Shown: positions 34,421 through 46,260 of the stretch, in pieces | Numbering within the stretch: position 1 is the stretch's first letter | Layout: the number at the start of each line of letters is the position of its first letter | Assembly: GCF_005239225.2 (NCBI RefSeq) | Contig: NC_133300.1 | Coordinates: forward strand, 20,139,584-20,203,583 | DNA from: Populus alba | Lineage: Eukaryota > Streptophyta > Magnoliopsida > Malpighiales > Salicaceae | Reading direction: 5' to 3' | DNA length: 64,000 nt | Notes under the pieces: generated by a model | Told to the model about the DNA's origin: nothing | The model's database searches: none | The model's input: only the letters and a program-made list of their open reading frames with translations | Program-made: the position numbers and the translations under genes

Positions 34421-35906
34421 GTTAAAAATAAAAAAAATGTTTGGCTTTATTAAAAATCTGGGTTGAACTCAACCAGCCCGACCAAGTGAAGATATAGTTG
34501 ACCTTTAAATCATTTTTATATTAATCAAATAATTATGAACAAAGAATACCAAATAAATAAAATAATATCTTTAAATTATTTATTACCGATTATGAAAAAA
34601 AAATCTATTAGAGCACTAGAACGACACAGATTTATCTCTAAGAATACAAATGCATAATCTTATTTTATTCATAGCCATAGTATAAAAAATTAATTCCTTT
34701 TGACATCTCAACATGTTTCTAATGAGCAATACATGTTTCATTAAAAAAAAAAATTAATAAGAAAAAAAGGGTTTTCATGAAAGAAATACATTTTTCTTGT
34801 GAATTTAAATGATCAGAATTACTGTAAATGTTTATTTTTATCGGTATTAATATTTTATTGTAAAAAAACTATGTTGTTAATAAAAAAAATTAATGTTTCA
34901 TTAAAACATAGAAAAATATATATAGATAAGAAGTTAGAGTTTTGATTAAAGAAATAAATATATTTTTTTTAAAATTAAATCTTTAAAATCTTTTTTTTTA
35001 TTTTTCCCCCTCTATTGTACGTGTACTTACTTGCATGTTAACTTATTTATTAATTTTTATTAATTTTTTTTTTAATTAAGATGGACATTCGGTCAATTTC
35101 CTCGCAGCTTTCATAAAACTATTACAATTTATTAATTCATGTTGAATTCATTATACTAAGCACATAATAATTTTTCCACTTCTCGACTGATAAATTTCAA
35201 CATATCATAAAAAGGCATCCATAACTATAACACTTTATTTTCTTGCATTGAAATTAACCTGAAATAATATCTACAATGGGATATAGAAAAAAAAATAATA
35301 AGTGTATTATTAGTCTTGAGGGGTGTAGTTTAACTAATTAAATTTTAAATTTTTTTTTTAAAATTACTCATCTGAGTTTTTACAAAACTTAAGGTCACTA
35401 GAGATTTATATTATTATTAACTTTAAGGTCCATGAAATTAGTTGAGGTGCATATATAAATTGATTTAAATATTTATATTAATAAAAAATAAACTTGATTT
35501 CTATGTAAAAAATTCTTGATTCAAAACGTAATCAGTTTTAAATCAAATAAAAAAAAATATTGATACAACTAAAGTTAATTAAACAGATAAATTAACCTAG
35601 CTAAAACCCAGGCAGTCAACTCTAAGATATTTTTTAAAAAATGAATATGAAAATTGAAAAATAGAAGAAATGGGAAGCAAAGGCACGTTTGTCATCTACT
35701 ACTACTAAATAATTCTTGTTATGCTCTCCTGGCAGCATCGGCGCCCCAGCTTCTTTCATTTACCAGACAAACAGACAAAGCTCTCTCCTCTCCTCGCTTC
35801 CTTCTCTCCCATCTCCACAGACAACTCTCCTCTCTCTCTCTCGTTTTGCCGATTCCGAAACCCATCTGCTGTTTTCTTTTTCTCATCAAGGAAGAGAGAA
35901 AGAGAT
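34421..35906. other. Intergenic DNA upstream of the NFU gene
   Basis: AT-rich, with a SINE-like decayed block at about 35325-35495 (tRNA-like 'gtgtagtttaactaatt' at one end, an A-rich 'aataaaaaataaac' at the other). The last 150 bp before the NFU start codon are a pyrimidine-rich leader (CT-rich at 35780-35845) typical of plant 5' UTRs. Confidence 0.45.
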
Positions 35907-38784
35907 ATGCAATCGGTGGTGTTGAACCCAACCTGCTACTGCAGGGCTCAACAAGGCCTAGACACCTCCTGCAGCTCTCCTCCCCCGCCTGCTATTCCTT
36001 ACAAGGTTTCCTCCTTCTCTCCCTGTCTCAACTATTTTTTTTCTTTTTCTTTGTGCTGACGTTGAATAACTGAATCCCATATTCACAGAGTCGTTCGAGC
36101 TTTTTTGGTACCCATTCGAGGAGCCCCAGTCACCTGCGGCGAGGCATACCTTGCCGTTCCTTTCGAATTCGATCGCTTTCTTTCACACGGAGGAGGCCAG
36201 GTTTTTTTCCTCTCTTTTCTCTCTTATATTAATCGTGAATATATATTATTCATCATGCCCTTTTTGTAATCTTTTAATTTCGTAGAAATTAGCTAGGTAC
36301 GCAGTTTCGAGTGGAATAATTGATGGGTTTAGGTTATATTGTTAGAAAATAGCTAAGTTAATTTTTTAGAGTGAAATAATTAATGGGTTTGATTTATTTT
36401 ATTGAGTGATGTTGCTGAATAAGTCATTTTTTACGCTGTGTAGTTGTTAAGGCTGTTGCTACTCCAGATTCAGCGGTAGAATTGCCGTTAACTGCAGACA
36501 ATGTTGAGAGTGTATTGGATGAGGTTAGACCTTACCTGATTTCAGATGGTGGTAATGTGGCATTACATGAGATCGATGGAAATGTTGTTCGATTGAAATT
36601 ACAAGGAGCATGTAGTTCTTGTTCTGCTTCGGTTATGACGATGAAGATGGGTATTGAGCGTCGCTTAATGGAAAAGATTCCTGAGATAGTTGCAGTAGAA
36701 GCTGTTGCGGATGAAGAAACCGGGCTTGAGCTGAACGGAGAGAATATAGAGAAGGTAATCAAATTGAAGCCTTTATTTTCAGTGCTTACATATATTGCTT
36801 TGGAATGGAATTGAACAGTTTTTAAATTATGAACCACCTCTCGAAAGGATCCACGTTGTAATGGTAAAAGGAGAAAAAAAAAATATTCAAAGATGCTAAA
36901 TTGCAGGATAAAACGAAAAGAACAGAGTGTATAGGTCTCTACTCCATTCGGCTTATTACTCAGAGGAGCTTCATGCAGTTTTATAATCATGGATGGTGCC
37001 TCCTGAGAATAGTAAATTTTTTGTGTGCATGTGTATTTGCTTTCTGAGATTATTGTTCTAATTCTGTTAGATTACAGAGTAAACAGCAGTCTTATGTCAG
37101 CAAGTGGCACTCTTGGTGCTTGTAAATAATTTCGATGGCCCTCTACTTGCTTCTGGAACATTTTCCTCCTTTTACAATTTATTCTTCCCAAGTGTAGTTT
37201 TGCATCAACTCTTATTTTAGCTCTTGGTATTTACTTAGGGTCTAGAGTGCTGTGTTTTCTATGAGTCGTCTTAAAGTTCTCTAAACTAGGATGCACTTTG
37301 AGAGTCCCTTCTTCCGTGTTCCACCACCTGCTTCTACTGGCTGCGCAGTTTCAACCCCCTTTTGTAATTTTTTGCTCCTCTTGGAGAACTTAAATTATGA
37401 GTGGTTACTGCACAAGTGCACATTACCATCATGGAATTTTGAGGATGTTTAAACCTATGAAATCAACAAATGAACAGTGAATGGTCCTCTACTTGCTCAT
37501 TCAAGCCTACATGACTCTAATACCAAGGCTTACCTCCCTTCTATGAGACTTTTGCCTATGCAGGACATGGAATTGGAATTACAGGCTAGGTTCTTTCCTC
37601 AATGGCCTATTGTCAGATAATTAGCTTATGTGGCTCACAAACTGCCATCAAGGCGAACAGACAAGTAGTAGCTTAAACTGTCAATAAGATTCTACTTGAC
37701 TTTTTTATATGGTGCATTTTCTGTGATGCAGTAATAACACATGATAGGTAACCATTATGTAACAACTTTGGCTGTGACGTCTATCAGTAATAGCCTCAAT
37801 TGATTTTATACTTTGGGATAGGGTTTTCAAAGTATCTGGATATTCTTGAGTGTTCTATACCTTATAAGAGCTGCTTTTAACAAAGGTTTGAGGGTGTTGG
37901 GAATTTATAAGGAGGAAGTCTTGTGGTACTGTGCTTTGTCATTGATTTGGAATCTTTGGCAGGAGGGTAACTTTAGAATTTTTCAGGTAGGAAGCTTTGT
38001 TTTTTTTTTTTTTTTTTTTTTTTGTCATGCTTTAGGATAAGCTAGTTCTACTAGCTTAAAATTGATGCTGTCACTCTCTAGAGATTTTCTTCAGCAGGTT
38101 TGCAGTGAAAGTGGAGAGTTTTGATGTCTTTCTTCTGTTGTTTTTGGTTGGTTCTTTTCAGCTTTTGTTTCTTGGTCAAGTCTCTTTTCTCCTGTATTGT
38201 GCATCCTTCCCCTGTTCTCTGATACTATAGGGTACTTTTCTATCAATATACATATTTGCTTCTGTCAAGTCTAAGATGGTCAGAAGCACAACGGTCTTGT
38301 TTTTTGCTGGTGTATTTCATTTTATTGAGGCCCCTGAAGTTACCGCCTTTGAGATGCAATGCCTGATGAGAGATGTTGAGCTGTTTTTGATTGGCAATGT
38401 TCTGCTTTTCATTAGGGCCCGTAACCTCATAGCCTTATGGCTGGGGCCGCATTTTTGTATCTTCCTTTTCTTCTGCATATAAACACCCTTGCTCCCCAAT
38501 CCCATAATAAGCCCAAATTGGAAGTATATGATGGCCATTTCCTTGTCAGACTTCAATGTTGTTAGCTGGTTATATACTTGTTGTTTTTGTGCCAGGTACT
38601 GGAAGAAATAAGGCCATACCTTGTTGGGGCAGCAGGAGGATCTCTTGAACTGGTGGCAATTGAGGAACCAATAGTTAAAGTCCGATTAACAGGGCCGGCA
38701 GCTGGGGTCATGACTGTACGAGTGGCTGTCACCCAGAAATTACGCGAGAAAATTCCAGCCATAGCTGCAGTTCAACTCCTATGA
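35907..38784 (+). CDS. NFU2: Plastid NifU-like iron-sulfur scaffold protein (NFU2-type)
   Basis: Exons 35907-36005, 36089-36200, 36444-36754 and 38596-38784 give 236 residues, the usual length of plant plastid NFU proteins. Residues 1 to about 72 are Ser/Arg-rich and fit a chloroplast transit peptide. The first NifU C-terminal-type domain (about 88-150) carries the cluster-binding motif C127-S-S-C130 within [18 protein letters not shown]. The second domain (about 175-236) has the same fold signature but GPAAGVMTV where the cysteines would be, as expected for this family. NFU2-type proteins assemble 4Fe-4S or 2Fe-2S clusters for photosystem I and other stromal targets. Intron 3 is long (1.84 kb) and holds a T-run at about 38000-38022. 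The choice of NFU2 over NFU1 or NFU3 rests on wording and on the neighbouring CCDC47-like fragment. Confidence 0.9.
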
Positions 38785-39633
38785 TACACTCTCAGATTTC
38801 GAGTCCGGAGCACGAGATTATCAAATAAAAGGAGTCATTGAACTCTTAATACCTGTATAAATACCACATTAGATTGTGTACAGTGTAGAAGGATGCAGTC
38901 GTTGGATACTGATATTTTGAAAATCCAATTTGCGGAAATTGAGATTGCAAATCATTTTGTATTCACACAACCATCTTCACCATGTTCTTTGAAACTTAGC
39001 TGCTGATACTAACTAATTTAGTGTAGATCCTCGTTATACTTTCTTATCTGTTGAGCATTGTTTTTGCCTAGCTCCAAGAAGATTGAATATCAGAGAGTCC
39101 TCTGAATAAGATATCGGAAATGGACTGCATGGGAGAAGGTTTGCTAGTCCCTCTTGGATAACAGTAAAAACAAAAGGCGAGATGCACAGCTCATCCATCC
39201 TTTGTCACATGACAGCAGATTTTGCCAAAAATCGATGCATTTGATTGTTTAATGAGTCTAGAAGTTCATTTGTTATTGATTTTCAATAAATATATCTTAG
39301 TAGTTTTATTTGAAAAACAAAATTTGATTATTATTATTATTATTATTATTATTATCATTTTTTGAAAAAGGACTATATATAAAAAAATGGATGAAAAATA
39401 GAAGGATCCATGTTGTAGTGGTAGTTTTCTAGTCTCTGTCTTCCTTGTACAAACTTTCTACATTGTCTTAACCTTGAAACAACAGCCTCCATCTCCAATA
39501 GCTTCTCCTCTTTGTACTCTCTGTAATACTTTGAAGTAAAAGCAAAGAAAACCAGGACCAAAGCAACCCCGTCATCAAATATTCCCTCTCACCCCTCCAA
39601 AACACCACCAATGTCTAGTCATTCTTCAACAAT
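38785..39633. other. NFU 3' UTR and WEB gene upstream region
   Basis: The NFU 3' UTR is followed by a TTA microsatellite (about 39329-39355). A CT-rich leader precedes the WEB gene. No further gene is seen. Confidence 0.5.
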
Positions 39634-40341
39634 ATGGAAACCTCTACTCTTTCTCCAAAACCAGCAAAAGACTACAGCTCCTCGGTTGACACTTCTCGCC
39701 CATTTCGATCAGTCAAAGAAGCTGTTGCCATCTTCGGCAAGCAGATTCTCGTGGGAGAAATATACTCTTCGAAGCCTTATTATAATCCTTCTGGAGAAGA
39801 AAATATTTCATGGAGGTTCTTATCACCAAGTCCTAGCTACAGAAGCCCTAAAGAAGATCATCATTATGAACAAAATGAGGTCTTTGGTGCTCTAATGAAA
39901 CTTGAGGCTGAACTTAAGGAAACAAAGACTGAACTGAAGTTGCTAAAGGAGAGAGAGTCCGAGACTGAAATTGCACTGGCTTCTTTGAATGCTGAATTTC
40001 ACAAGAATATGTCTAAGTTGGCTATGGCAGAGGCAGCTGCAGCTAAAGAGGTGGTAGAGATGAGAGCGGTGAGTTTTGAGAGGGAAAAGAAGGAAGATCT
40101 TCTTCTTAAAGAGGAAGAAAGGATGAGAGAACTGATGACAAGAATGGAGAATTCTCCAACCTTGGCTCAAATATTGAGTCTTAGGGAGGAGAATGGGTGC
40201 TTCCGAGGAAAGGAGGAGAGAAAGGCAATGAAAAAGAAGCCTATTGTCCCTCTCGTGGGAGACTTGTTTTTCAAGAAAAAAGGATCATCTAATACTCTTA
40301 ATAACCCTTTATATGCACCTCCTGAAGTGTGTTTTAATTGA
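39634..40341 (+). CDS. WEB-family (DUF827) coiled-coil protein
   Basis: Single-exon frame of 235 residues. Near the N-terminus it has RPFRSVKEAVAIFGKQIL followed by VGEIYSSKPYYNP, the signature start of short WEB (weak chloroplast movement under blue light) family proteins. Residues 84 to about 170 are a strongly charged coiled coil (MKLEAELKETKTELKLLKER and following heptads). The tail is basic (KKKPIVPLVGDLFFKKKG), as in relatives. WEB1 and PMI2 of this family help chloroplast photorelocation; the role of the short members is unknown. The second in-frame ATG is not needed, as the first sits right before the conserved block. Confidence 0.85.
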   Translation: METSTLSPKPAKDYSSSVDTSRPFRSVKEAVAIFGKQILVGEIYSSKPYYNPSGEENISWRFLSPSPSYRSPKEDHHYEQNEVFGALMKLEAELKETKTELKLLKERESETEIALASLNAEFHKNMSKLAMAEAAAAKEVVEMRAVSFEREKKEDLLLKEEERMRELMTRMENSPTLAQILSLREENGCFRGKEERKAMKKKPIVPLVGDLFFKKKGSSNTLNNPLYAPPEVCFN

Positions 40342-41335
40342 GAAAACTGGGTTTGGTTTTTATTTAGCTTTTTGTATTGAAAGTTCAAAAAAACATTGAC
40401 AACGTAGAAAAGTCTCTGCATGAAGTGTTGCTAGGTGAGTTGAATTTCTGTATGGTGATGCAATGTAATGTGTTGTTTTGTGTCTATGCTATTTAAATGT
40501 TTTCCTTTGCTTGTTCAGAGTTTTGTAGCCCTGCAAATTCTCAATATCAGGGCAGAGAGAGAAATATTTTGAATTGAATTGACACTCTTTCATCAATTTT
40601 TTTGACGCATTTCTAGTGCTGGTTCAGGCTGTTTTAGGAGAGGCATAAACTTATAAATGATCAACTGAGAGCAGGCCAGTCCCCCAGAGAGAGAGTTCAG
40701 AATCTGTCCCTTCTCATCAAGGTTCATTACTGGATATCAATTCAAACTATATGGACAGAATTTAGAATCTCAACCAAGAATTACAATTAAAAATCAAGAT
40801 TGTTTTTTGGAGATAAGCCCTAACAGTTGTTTACACATACCTAAACAGCTAACCTGATTATTGGCATGGTAAGGGAAGAAATACTAATAAAAACCCAACA
40901 TAAAATCAAGCCAAGTAGCATTTACTGAACCAAGAAACCACATCCTATAAATCTATATGCATTTTGTCCATGTGACATGTACACATTAAGTTGTGCACAC
41001 CTATAGAATAATTATTAGAGCGTTTCGACACATTCAACTTGCATAAATCTCATTTAATTGCAGCAACATAATCCCAACTTGTTCAAATTCCAAGTCTCCA
41101 TTTGTCAACAGGAATATAAACATTATTCTATCACGAAAGAGACAGCATCACCAGCAAAAGATTTTCACAACTAAATCTGCTCTATTTGAAAAATTCATAA
41201 AAATCCATCAGGTTTGCATTCTACAAGTTTGGACTTCAAGCCAACCCCTAAATCATCCACAAAGGTTTCCAAGAAAAACAAATCCAAGGAAAACAAGAGA
41301 ACGCATATGAATCACGTAGAGGGAGAGAGAGCACT
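40342..41335. other. Convergent 3' region between the WEB and L27 genes
   Basis: 3' UTRs of the two convergent genes. No open frame with family resemblance and no repeat is evident. Confidence 0.5.
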
Positions 41336-42073
41336 TCATGAGGCTGTTGTCACCTGTGCTGAATCACCACTTGCTTTTGTGTAAATAGGATGAAGCTCAT
41401 ATCCATACTTAGGCTCCACATGCACCCATTTGCGGCCTGTAAGCTTGTTTGTTTCAAACTTCACATTTCCTTCCTTCAAGGCAAAAAGTGTGTGATCTTT
41501 CCCCATCCCAACATAGTCTCCAGGATGAAAACGAGTGCCTCGTTGCCGAACTATGATATTTCCAGGTATAACCCTCTGTACAACATATTAAAGCCATCAA
41601 AATGAGAATTCAACATTCTCTAGTAGATATCAGTTATCAGAGGAGAAATAAAACAAGAAAAATTAGTGTCAAGTACTAACCTCTCCACCAAATTTCTTGA
41701 CCCCTAGGTTCTTAGGTTTCGAGTCCCGTCCATTCTTTGTGGACCCAGCTTGTTTTTTGGTAGCCCAACGTCTAAACATCAAGCTTAATCCACCAGAAGA
41801 CCCATCTAAACCATAATCACAACGACACCATCACACTCAAATTCAAAGAAAGATGATACAAAAAAAACAATGTTCTGGAAGGGAACATGCATTACCAGTA
41901 ATGCTTTCATAATCACAAAGACACCATCCCACGCAAATTCAAAGAAAGTGGATACAAATAAAACAATGTTCTGGAAGGAAATAGGCATTACCAACAATGC
42001 TTTCATAGACGGGGACATTGGTGACCAATTCCTTTACACTCAAACGTTTGCACAATATCGTTGTAAAATTCAT
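41336..42073 (-). CDS. Mitochondrial large-subunit ribosomal protein bL27m
   Basis: Minus-strand exons 42073-41992, 41805-41681 and 41575-41336 give 148 residues. The N-terminus ([19 protein letters not shown]) is an amphipathic presequence. It is followed by [20 protein letters not shown] and [13 protein letters not shown], the conserved N-terminal arm of L27 that reaches the peptidyl-transferase centre. Then come [19 protein letters not shown] and [14 protein letters not shown], the rest of the L27 core. The plant mitochondrial form is recognised by its presequence and by NVPVY. The leader is split by a 5' UTR intron (about 42105-42622). Intron 1 contains a 96 bp tandem duplication that copies the exon 1 donor site. 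Confidence 0.93.
41813..42004. repeat. 96 bp tandem duplication spanning the L27 exon 1 donor
   Basis: Units 41813-41908 and 41909-42004 are in direct tandem with scattered differences. The exon-side unit includes the last bases of exon 1 and its GTAATGCC donor. The intron-side unit carries a near copy, so a second donor-like site (GTAATGCAT) sits within intron 1. Confidence 0.85.
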
Positions 42074-42104
42074 CACGTTCAATTACCAAATAGTTAAAAA
42101 AAAC

Positions 42105-42850
42105 CTGCAAAAGGAAAAAAAAATCGCATCAAAACCCACAAGCCACACTTATCAAGAAAATCGAAATTCTCCTCAAATCAGCCTATATACTGATTTTACA
42201 GAAGAAATTATCATAAGCAAAATTGGTCTCATTTCACGAGTTTGATTACCAAACTTTGTTTTTACTGTAATAACACCTAACCAAGCAGTAATAATGTACT
42301 ACATTTTGCTCCAACAAGAGTTCAAACATCCTGACAGCCTAAGCAATTATATAGACCGACCTCTAGCTATGAGAATATTCAAGAAATTGGTAAAAGCTAA
42401 ACAAACAGCTGAAATACTCTTCTGATTTGGGGTTTCAATCTATAATCAGTGTTGTCTTTAGGGTTTTTGCTTTCCAGCCAGGAAGCTAAAGCTAAGCTTA
42501 CCATACATGAGGGCAAAGTAATAGTATTTTTACCAAACAGACCGTGAATCACAAGAATTTCGATTAAAAAAACAAAATCCAAAGTTAAGATGTCAATTAA
42601 GGAGATGAGATTATTGCGATTACCTCGAGATTTGAATAGGTTCAATAGAATCGATGGTGTAAATCGCGCGGACGGATCGAAGGATAGGGGTTTTTGAGGG
42701 GTTTTGGAAGCACCGGCGGAGAGAGGGATGAAAAAGAGGAGGCGAAGAGTGAGAGGAAATAGGGAGGCGAAAAAACGAAGAGAGTGCAGTTAACGAGTGG
42801 AGGAAAGAGGGTGAAGTGGTGGTGATGCTGCACGTGTTAAAGTGAATACA
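42105..42850 (-). promoter_or_regulatory. Leader, leader intron and promoter side of the L27 gene
   Basis: A donor (tctcgag|gtaatcgc near 42622) and an acceptor (ccttttgcag near 42105) define an intron in the 5' leader. The upstream leader exon is rich in AAACCCCT-like words on the minus strand, common in ribosomal-protein gene promoters. The exact transcription start is unknown. Confidence 0.55.
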
Positions 42851-43867
42851 GCGCACGTGTCGCTTTCTTTTTAGTTTTTTTTTTTTTTTTTCTCAGTTAA
42901 TGCCATCAAAAATTAATCATTTTCCCTTTGTTTTTTATAAAAAGAAGAGGAAACTACCCGGAAAAAAAACCAAGACTATCACCGGCCACTTTCTCGCCAA
43001 TTTGCACCCGAAAGGTGTTTGTTTAATTGTAAATGCAAAAGGTAGCCAAGGATGTTAAATCCAGTTATTTCTCTGCGTTGAATCTAATGCAGGGATTCTT
43101 TTTAGGAAGGCTAAAATATAAAGACCCCTTGTACATTGTGGAAGGCAGAGCTCCTAACATTCTCAAGCTCCAGTTCTTCATAAAAACAGTTTCTATGGGT
43201 GCCTGTTGCTAGACGCAGGCTTTTACGAGAACATTCTCTACGGTTTTGTAGAATCAAAGGTGATCAAAAGGCTACCTTTCAAGTTTCAGATCTAGCTCCC
43301 TCTGTATTTTTCCGTTCCTTTTTGGCTGACAAACATGAATAATTTCTTGTTCTTGACGCATTGCAAATTCAACTGGCCTTGATGCAAATACAAGTAAATC
43401 CTAAACAAACACTCTGGGCAGAGTCTTGAAAATTGCAGGGGCAAGAAAGATTTAAATCACAGCATTCATGGTTCTTACCTTGGCTTGAGTTGAAAATCCC
43501 GTTAATTCTCTGCTTGAAGAAGCTAGATGAGACCAGACGCAGGCATCTCTCATCTACTGATTCACCACCGAACAGCTGTGGCTGTTAGTGAAGTTTATAT
43601 ATATATGCCGGTTCTCGTCCGGGTTCGACCGGGTCGACCGGGTTTTACCGGTTTATACATTTTCCGGTCTTTCGCCTAACTCGGACTGGTCCAGCCACCG
43701 GGTCGGTCCGGGTTAATAACTACTAGTCTACGACTAAAACCCTGAAACCCTAAACTTAGAAATCCGTTTTCTCGCTTCAGGCAGCCATCTCTCCGCTTGT
43801 AAGGTTCCAGCTTTAGCTCCTGGGGAGAGAAAAGAGAGAGGTTTTGGAGAGTTAGACGGTAGAGGCA
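42851..43867. other. Divergent promoter region between the L27 and BOP1 genes
   Basis: About 1 kb. It holds a T-run near 42873-42891 and a block of CCGGGT-type repeats at about 43605-43715 (ccgggttcgaccgggtcgac) that looks like transposon debris. No coding region is supported. Confidence 0.45.
43745..43753 (+). promoter_or_regulatory. Telo-box (AAACCCTAA) upstream of BOP1
   Basis: AAACCCTAA lies 115 bp before the BOP1 start codon. Telo-boxes are enriched in promoters of plant ribosomal and ribosome-biogenesis genes, which fits this gene. Confidence 0.55.
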
Positions 43868-45152
43868 ATGGGGGCGAGCAAGAAAGAATCAGTTGAAGTG
43901 GAAAAAAGGGAGGAGAAGAAGAAAAGCAAAAAAACCCAACCCACCAAGAAAGAGAAGCTCGGTACAGAAGAATCCTTGCTTCATAAAAAACAAGAAGACA
44001 CAGCAACTGATTACAAGGTATGCACCGTTTCATTTTTCGCTGCTCTTTCTCTTCTGGGTCTTGCTGGAAAGCATGAAATATTTCTACTTTCTGCAGAAAC
44101 AAAACAAGCACAGTTCCTGCTCATGAAATTTTTTGGTTTTTATGCTATCACAGTTGTTACTTCTATGCTGCAGTGACTATTTTGTGATAAAAACTCGATG
44201 GGCTATGGCTTTTTTGGTTGTCTGAATTGTTATTTGCTAGTGTTGTGTTTGTTGGAATATATGTTTTTTTCTATGCCCTTATGCATGTTCTGGATAACGT
44301 TAATGAGGTTTGTGTTACTTTTTTATGGTAGGAATTTTCAGAGGATTATAAATCAGCAGAGGAGTCAGAAGCTGGTGACAGCGAATCCTCTGGAGATGAG
44401 GTACATGGTAATTGCCTGAATTTGCTTTATTTATTAGCATACACTGTAAAGAAAAATGTGGTAATAAATTTTGGTGTTATCTAGCATTCGCTGTTTCAGA
44501 ACAAAGCAAGTAGCTGAGAAGGCTCGTTGTGTGTAAAAGCTAGTCTATTCATCATGATTGGTTTAGTGGTGGTTGTAATCTGACTGTTGTCCAATCAAAA
44601 TTAGGGTTCAAGATTTGTTTTTAGTGAAATTCTTTTTTCTAAATTTTTGGCTATTAAACAAGGGAAATATCTGTCTTTCCCTCTCCTTTGATATTATTAA
44701 ATTTCATGTTTCACCTGGAAACTTTTCCTTGCTATTGTGATCATTTGTACTTTAATATCCTAATAATGGCCATTGCAGGGCTTTCACGACACTGGTAGTA
44801 ATGAGGGCTTGGCCAATGAAGGTCAGAGTGAAGACTCTGAACCTGATCTGGGAGGTGAAGAAAGCGACTCTTCTGAGGATGAGGTACATTTCTTTTTTCT
44901 CCTTCCTTTGATGCTTGAAAAATAAATTTAATTTACTCTGGTTTTTACTTAATTCCTTGTCAAATGGGATTTATTTGTTTGGTTATTTTCATTCAAAAGG
45001 TGGCTCCTAGAAATACGGTCGGTGATGTTCCATTGGAGTGGTATAGGGATGAAAAGCATATTGGGTATGGCATTGCTGGAAAGAAGCTAAAAAAGAAAGA
45101 AACAAGATAAACTTGATTCATTTCTTGCGAATGTTGATGACTCAAAAAATTG
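43868..45152 (+). pseudogene. BOP1: 5' part of a BOP1 ribosome-biogenesis gene, frameshifted and cut off
   Basis: Exons 43868-44017, 44332-44400, 44779-44883 and 45000-45152. They encode a Lys-rich start, acidic Ser/Glu segments (SSGDE, SDSSEDE) and then VAPRNTVGDVPLEWYRDEKH, the opening of the BOP1 N-terminal domain. BOP1 with PES1 and WDR12 (PeBoW) processes the 27S pre-rRNA. In exon 4 the frame runs into a stop (45108-45110). An alternative frame then resumes with DKLDSFLANVDDSKNW and a donor at 45153, so about two bases are missing. The WD40 half of the protein is absent. The following intron is interrupted after about 290 bp by the Ogre-type LTR at 45442, so the remaining exons may lie beyond the retroelement complex, outside the window. 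Confidence 0.85.
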
Positions 45153-45441
45153 GTGAGTTTTCCTATTGTATTTATGCTTTTCTCATGTCAATACTTATCA
45201 ATGGCAGCAAAATACTCGGTCCTTATTCTTTTGTTATTAAGGTTTTTCCCCTGAACCATGCTTTAGTTGCTGCGTTATTCTATTTTCCTATCTATGGAGT
45301 TATCTTAAATTTTGCAATATTCTGTGCTTCTTTGTACAAAAACTAGGTAGTTGCTGTCATTTCCACATCAAAATCATGGTTTTTTTCTCTCTTTCTGCGA
45401 TTATGACTAGTAAAATCCATTGCATCACTTTGAAGAAAAGG

Positions 45442-46222
45442 TGTCGCACGTCAGAAAATCCGCGCGGCATCGGCTGTTGATTTTTTTCTCGTTATTGCGT
45501 TTGCTTTGATTGGTTTGTTGGAGTCGCCACCTAGTAATTTATTGAAGGCTACTAGAAAATCGGATATACTGGTCTTGTCAGAGATTCGCGGGTAAGGGAC
45601 TGGTTGTGGTTAGGGAAGGTATTAGCACTCCTAACGCATCCTACCTGAGGTAAGTTACTTCGCGAATTTGATGTGTTAAAAAAGTTTTAATAATTATCTT
45701 TTCATCGGATATTAGAAATACAACTTACGTATAAGTTAATAATTCTTAACTGTGATCCAATCAAAATATTAAATTCTTTTTAATCCTTGCAATTTTATCA
45801 TAAAAAAAATATATATAAAAAAATAAAACAAATACAAACACACATTCACTTTTACTATATTTTTGTTTCTCTTCTTTTCTTTTCTTTTTCCTTTTTTTTT
45901 TCTATATTTACAAAATACAAATAAAAATTCAATACTAAACAAAAAAATTACATCAACCAACTCAAAATTACAAAACAACCCCTAAAACATCCTAAGGCTT
46001 CTGGAATCCGCAAGAACAGTGCACAGAAACAGTGGCGGCGCATGGGCTGGCGGTGCGTGGGCCCACGCGCCGCCTCTGGAAATGGTGGCAGAACCGGTGG
46101 ATTGGGCAGTCTTCCTCTTCTCTGTCTTCCTACGCCGGCGGTGAAGGTCACCATCACCTGCAACAAAGGAAACAACGCACAACAATAATTGATTCTAATT
46201 TTTTTTTCTTTGTTTTCAATCT

Positions 46223-46260
<38 letters not shown>

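Noticed and set aside
43605..43715. GC-rich CCGGGT repeats as a promoter element of BOP1
   Set aside because: The wording is like transposon debris, and it precedes the likely core promoter with its telo-box.
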